Position numbers and translations under genes: made by a program | DNA from: Macrolepiota albuminosa | Lineage: Eukaryota > Basidiomycota > Agaricomycetes > Agaricales > Agaricaceae | DNA length: 64,000 nucleotides | Reading direction: 5' to 3' | Assembly (NCBI GenBank): GCA_027475525.1 | Contig: JAMWFC010000089.1 | Span: forward strand, 496,001-560,000 | Shown here: positions 59,465 through 64,000 of the stretch, piece after piece | Numbering within the stretch: the stretch's first letter is position 1 | How the letters are laid out: every line of letters begins with the position of its first letter | The notes under the pieces: model-generated | Told to the model about the DNA's origin: nothing | The model's input: the letters and a program-made list of their open reading frames with translations, nothing else | Database searches by the model: none

Positions 59465-59735
59465 CACCACCATGTTTGTGGTACTGTCAGGGGACTTCTC
59501 ATTTCTTCCTTCTTTCACTCCCTATTCACCAAGTTGGATGTCTGCTGGGGCTACAACAATGTGTGCATTAAAGAAGGTGATGAGTGGAAGGCAGCATTCC
59601 AAACAAATCATGGACTCTTTGAACTTCTGGTAATATTTTTTGGCCTCACTAATAGCCCTGCCACCTTTCAGACCATGATGAACAATGTTATGGATACTAT
59701 CCTGTTTGGGTCAGTTATGCTACATGGTCACATGA
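59465..59735 (+). pseudogene. Ty3/gypsy reverse transcriptase fragment
   Basis: The frame from about 59522 reads TKLDVCWGYNNVCIKEGDEW and FFGLTNSPATFQTMMNNVMD, the palm region just before the catalytic YxDD of a gypsy RT. There is a frame change upstream (an overlapping frame covers 59388-59633) and no YLDD after it. Only about 80 residues of the polymerase are left. It is diverged from the complete chromovirus at 2871-8493, so it comes from another element. Confidence 0.8.
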
Positions 59736-60130
59736 TTAGAACTTAGAGGCATGCTTGAACGACACATCATCCTCAGTTGTTTACTGTCATCACGGCATTA
59801 CACTGAGGATGTGAGTATTCCTCTTACTCTGTATCAGTTTGTCTCTAATGGGGAATAGTCTCTTGACTGTTTCCTAGGTATGAAATATATAGTTGTTCAC
59901 TGTCATCATGGCATTACACTGAGGATTCTCTTGACTGTTTCCTAGTTGTATCGTGGGTTCTGGAGTCTGGCTCAATAGGTTATGGGCTTTCCTCTCTAGG
60001 GTTGCTAGTACTCCGAGTTCCTACCACAAGCCACCAGGTCATACCTTGGGCATTTCTCTGTGTTGTTATTTAGGTCCTCGTTGCTCTGGTCTGTTGAGTT
60101 GTCCTTGTGTTTATTTCTTGGGTCACCAGC
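59736..60130. other. Non-coding with diverged direct repeats
   Basis: A 35-bp segment (GTTGTTTACTGTCATCACGG...) at 59776 recurs with two changes 116 bp later at 59892. CTCTTGACTGTTTCCTAG also occurs twice. It may be the decayed 5' end of the copia relic downstream; no LTR pair could be defined. Confidence 0.5.
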
Positions 60131-63089
60131 ATGTCTGATCCTTTCACCCAGCATGCCCAATTGGGTCATCCTGTACCTGCACTGGGGGATCCATTATGGT
60201 GGCCTTCTTCGATGGGTGTCCCACCCCAATCTGAGTCTTTTTCCTGGGATTTGCCCTCGCATTTCTTGTCATCATCTTCTGCTACAGCTTTTTATCAACC
60301 CCCTTCACATCCTTTTAAACGTACATATTACAATAGACCGCATATACCTTCTTCGCTTGCCAATTCTTTTGTTTCTCCTGATTTTGGTACACCTACCCCA
60401 GTCTTGTCTACTGTTCTTCCCAATTTTCCAAATCACCTGCATGTTCCTACACCTGTTTGTCCTAATAGACCCCAATTTCACAATTTCGTTTCGAACCCTT
60501 TTTTGAATCAACAACAACATCATCGTCCTTTGTCTGCTCCTGCTTCACACTTTCTGCCTTCTCTTTCCACACCTCTTCAGACTCACTCGGATGTGGGTCC
60601 TATGTTTCATCCTCCACCTCCTGTGGATGTTCCCTGTTTTACTCCACCTTCACCTGTCCCATTACGTTCTGTATCTTTGTCTCGCCCTCCATCAGTTTTT
60701 CTCTCTGTTTCTTCTCCTCAATCTCCTACTGCGGATGGCCCTTCTACTCCTCCTTTTATATTGCCTTATCCTTGGTATCCATATCCTTATTACTACCCCC
60801 CTTTTCCTCCTTCTGCACATTCTTTTCATTTCTCTGCTTCTCCTCCTGTCGCTCCATCTCCCCATTTTTCTCCCTCTTTTCCTGCTGAGCCCCTTTTGGA
60901 CTTCAAGCTTCCTCCTCTTTCCACCATTCCCTGTTTTAATTCTTCTGCAGATTGGGGTTTGTGGATCAATCCTGTGATGGCTCTGATTGATCATATGGGA
61001 TTGAATGGCCATGTTTGTCCCATTCCATCTCCAGGATCCCCCTATGACCCTACCTGCAAGGTTGTGGTTGCTCCAGCTCCTCCCCCTCATCTTACTCAGG
61101 ATGCATCTCGTGCCTATGAAATCTTCTGGAAGAACAATAACATTTGCTCTTATATTATTTCAGACAAGTTGTCAGCAGAGATTTTCAACTCTCTTTCCCT
61201 GGCTCGAGGGGGCCCTCACAATTTTCCCGTTTGCACTGCGCACGATCTTCTTGATTTTCTTTGGAAACGTTTCAGCATTGACAGTGCTGCCTCAGCCCAG
61301 TGGATCAAGGACTCAGTGTTCAATCTCCATTGTGCTTCCAATGCCATACCTTCTTATGTTCAGGCTTGGCGCATTGCCGTCAATCAGTTATTTCAGACTG
61401 TGTGGGACTTCACACCATACAAGAAAATCCAGAAATTTATAGATGGTATTCTAGATCATCGGGCCTTCACCTTTTTACGTGAAGAGGTTCGTCGCTCATG
61501 GACAAACAACCCTGAGGGCACTTTCGACTTTTTCTCCTTGGCTGACACCATTCTTGATACCAATGTTGATGTCCGTCGACACCTTCAGTTGTCTGTTCCT
61601 CATCACAACAAGGCATCGGCTTCTTCGGCTTCTCATTCTCCCACTTCAAATACCACTTCCTCTCAACAATCCAGTATTTCTGATCCTGGCTCTTCTTGGC
61701 ATGTTTCTTTGTCTGAGGCCTCCCGGGACTCATCTTCTCGGCCACGCGTGCATGTGGCTATTTCCGACTTGTTGCCTGATGACTCTTTATCCACTGTGCC
61801 CATCGTTCCCAACGGTACCGACACGTCTGATGTTCTACCTGTTGTACTTGATGATGACAACAATAATATGGCCTTTCACCTGTACGATCTATCCAATGGG
61901 TCAATTCCACCACCATTTCATGTGTTTGTGAGCTCGACTGATCCTGTTGCGTTGGCCTCAATTTCCTCTTGTTTCAATTCTATACTTGATTTGGGTTGTA
62001 CAACCCACATCATTCATGATAAGCACTGTTTTTGGACCTACAATGAGGATTTGGCGGTACTGGTTGGCACTGCTAACTGTGGTAGACTCAACACATTAGC
62101 CCAGGGAGAAGTTCGTTTTTGTGTGATTGTTGATGGCAAATCCATTGTGTTGATTCTGTCTGATTGTCTTCATGCTCCTGATGTTCCCATCAATCTTCTT
62201 TCTGTCGGTTCTATGACCGAACGTGACCTGGAACTGTGCTTTGAAAAGGAGGCGACAATCATATATTTTCTGGAATCCTCCCAACTTCGTGGGAAGTCTT
62301 TACAGGCAATGGTTTTGAATCGTCTATTATTTCTTCATTGTGATTTTATCCTCCCTGGGATTTCCGACACTATATCGTTTCCTGCAATCACTCTTTCATC
62401 TCTGAATTTTCCCAAGATTCCAATTACTCCCACCCTTTGGCATCGACAATTGGGCCACCCTGCTAGGGACACTACACGAATTATGTTGACTAAGGGCTGC
62501 GCAATTGGAGTTGATTACAAGGGATCTTTTCACGACAACTACTGCATTCTGTGTATCATCGGAAAACAACCTGCTAGACCCTATGACAATTTTCAACATC
62601 GTGCTTCTAGTGTTTGTAAGCTCATGCACATGGATTCGTGTGGACCTTTCTCGACTCAGTTTGTGAATGGGCATTCATCTTATTTCCACTCAATTCTTGA
62701 TGACTATTCAAATTATGGAAGCACTGCATTATTATCAAAGAAGGATCATGCATATAAATACTTCAAAGACTTTCAGGGCTCATCTTAAACTCAAATCTGG
62801 TAATAAAATTCTCAATGTCCATTGTGATGGTGCAAAGAAGTTTGTTGAGGGTCAATTGAAGAACCACTTAAATGAAAAAGGAATTACTGTGCAATCAACA
62901 GTGGCATATGCCCACCAGCAGAATGGGAAGGTGGAACAGTATATTTGCACCCTGGAGGATACGGTGCAAACTTTCATGGCTGAGGCTGGCCTACCTATTC
63001 CCTTTCTAGACAATGCTATTTTAACGGTGCAATACCTGCAAAATTGTTTGCCTACGTTGATACTGTTGATGAGCTCCCATTATAGATGA
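60131..63089 (+). pseudogene. Ty1/copia Gag-Pol relic, frameshifted and truncated
   Basis: The frame from ATG 60131 (MSDPFTQHAQL) runs to 62788. A Pro/Ser/Phe-rich leader of about 260 residues is followed by a copia Gag region (FDFFSLADTILDTNVDVRRH). A protease-like segment follows whose active-site motif reads LDLGCTTHI instead of the usual D-S/T-G, so it is probably dead. The pre-integrase zinc block (LWHRQLGHPARDTTRI ... YCILC) and the start of the integrase core (MDSCGPFST, SILDDYSNYGS) come next. A single-base frameshift near 62776 moves the rest of the core (HCDGAKKFVEGQL, HQQNGKVEQ) into another frame, ending at 63089. Reverse transcriptase and RNase H are missing. The long open first frame suggests fairly recent decay. 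Confidence 0.85.
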
Positions 63090-63777
63090 CCACGGATAGC
63101 GCCAACACAAGCACCTCACATTGGCACACTGGGACCACCAGGAGCGGCACGTCTTAGCGCTCCAGGGGCTAATTTTTGCATATTTTTATGTTAATAACTC
63201 GCAGCTGGAGCCTCTAATTACTCCAGGACCACTCTTTATGGCACCATCTATTCTTAGCACTCCTCTTGACACCTTGCCGCACCTTGCCACTCACCCTTCA
63301 GGGCCATACACGGACACAGACACTTGGCACCCATGATGCTCTTAGCCGGTGGCAGTAGGAATAATGAAGTATTTTATGACAGACAGCTTGGAGTTTCACC
63401 TTAGCACCTGACGTCGCTTAGCTTCTTGCCGACTCAGACTGACAGCATGATTGTGGACTTCTTCACCATATAGTTTAATTCAGGGCACTTACTTACATAT
63501 AAATACTTACTTTTTGTTAGTAGTACATAATCAATTTGGCAGTAGGGATTGTATCCCAACATTTTGGTCACCCTACGCAACAGACTACCTTTTTGTTGAC
63601 CGTGTCGGCAAGGGGACTCTGCTTTAGTTCTCTCTCACCCTTTCTGTCTGCAATCTCTTAGTGTCTTGCAACTACGGCAAGGCATTTGCGCTTAGATCTG
63701 CTAAGCAATCTCGTCATTTTATCATCTCTTTTAGGTGCTAACACTTAGCGCCTCTTAGTGACCCCTTTACAGTGTCT
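63090..63777. other. Non-coding, with scattered CTTAGC motifs
   Basis: No gene seen. The string CTTAGC followed by GC, AC or similar bases recurs irregularly (e.g. near 63152, 63253, 63399, 63744) and leads into the tandem array on its right, suggesting the array grew from this local motif. Confidence 0.5.
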
Positions 63778-63976
63778 CTTAGCGCCTTTCCTTGGCGACT
63801 CTCTCTCGCGCTCCTTAGCGCCTTTCCTTGGCGACTCTCTCTCGTGCTCCTTAGCGCCTTTCCTTGGCGACTCTCTCTCGTGCTCCTTAGCGCCTTTCCT
63901 TGGCGACTCTCTCCCGCGCTCCTTAGCGCCTTTCCTTGGCGACTCTTTCCCGCGCCTCTTAGCACCTTTCATTGGT
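63778..63976 (+). repeat. 36-bp minisatellite, five units plus a partial
   Basis: The unit CTTAGCGCCTTTCCTTGGCG... (36 bp) is repeated head to tail with a few substitutions (TCGCG/TCGTG/CCGCG). It ends in a diverged partial unit (CTTAGCACCTTTCATTGGTG). The period is a multiple of three, which is why all frames look open on both strands; none is taken as coding. Confidence 0.9.
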
Positions 63977-64000
63977 GATTTTTAGCATACTCTTGCCGCA

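Noticed and set aside
63778..63976. CRISPR-like array
   Set aside because: Units are contiguous with no spacers, and the genome is eukaryotic.
63738..63985. Open frames on both strands with repeated peptides (SRQGKALR, FLGDSLSRSLAP)
   Set aside because: They are produced by the 36-bp tandem repeat, whose period is a multiple of three; no start context, no splice or domain support.
1..64000. tRNA and rRNA genes
   Set aside because: I looked for GGTTCGAATCC-like T-arms and known rRNA blocks and saw none that fit; a covariance-model scan would be needed to exclude them.

Overview
The window looks like nuclear DNA from an agaricomycete (mushroom-forming) basidiomycete. Most genes are cut by several short introns of about 50-70 bp with GT..AG ends. 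The gene set is fungal: Zn2Cys6 regulator, Nox-type NADPH oxidase, OPT transporter, GH28 exo-polygalacturonase and SPIN90/Ldb17. The mobile elements (KDZ transposon, Tf1/sushi-like chromovirus, copia and gypsy relics) are typical of agarics. All exon models were read by eye from the six frames, so splice sites are proposals unless a frame and motif check is given.

Layout. 1-1237 (-): NADP-isocitrate dehydrogenase, cut by the left edge. 2283-9890 (+): a 605-residue uncharacterised protein gene whose second intron holds a complete chromovirus (2871-8493, TSD TGTTC, LTRs identical). 11419-12829 (-): Zn2Cys6 transcription factor. 12.8-16.8 kb: nothing convincing. 16775-18895 (+): GH28 exo-polygalacturonase. 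19873-22065 (+): NADPH oxidase. 22297-27893 (+): VWA8-type dual AAA/VWA protein. 28141-30607 (-): multispan membrane protein with a long disordered tail. 31444-32242 (+): small protein with a C-terminal CCHC finger. 34970-38491 (+): oligopeptide transporter. 39052-41364 (+): intronless disordered nuclear-type protein. 42190-44380 (+): SPIN90/Ldb17-type actin regulator. About 45.65-46.2 kb (-): a weak membrane-protein model. 46971-58370: a KDZ-type DNA transposon with imperfect terminal inverted repeats and three genes (a large HMG-like companion, a small basic companion, and a KDZ transposase fused to an Ulp1/C48 protease). 58.4-64 kb: a retroelement graveyard (gypsy RT fragment, frameshifted copia Gag-Pol, 36-bp minisatellite).

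Most notable: (1) the KDZ element is bounded by recognisable TIRs and looks coding-competent. (2) The chromovirus shows a textbook -1 frameshift cassette (heptamer GGGTTTT, 6-nt spacer, stem-loop) and a 12-nt self-priming match between its PBS and its own LTR. (3) Three unrelated loci carry exact tandem duplications of exactly 77 bp. That shared length points to an assembly artefact (k = 77 overlap not collapsed) rather than biology, and one of them sits inside the OPT gene. The host genes appear to be ordinary single-copy fungal genes with no evident shared pathway; the exo-polygalacturonase, peptide transporter and Zn2Cys6 factor fit a plant-matter-degrading lifestyle.
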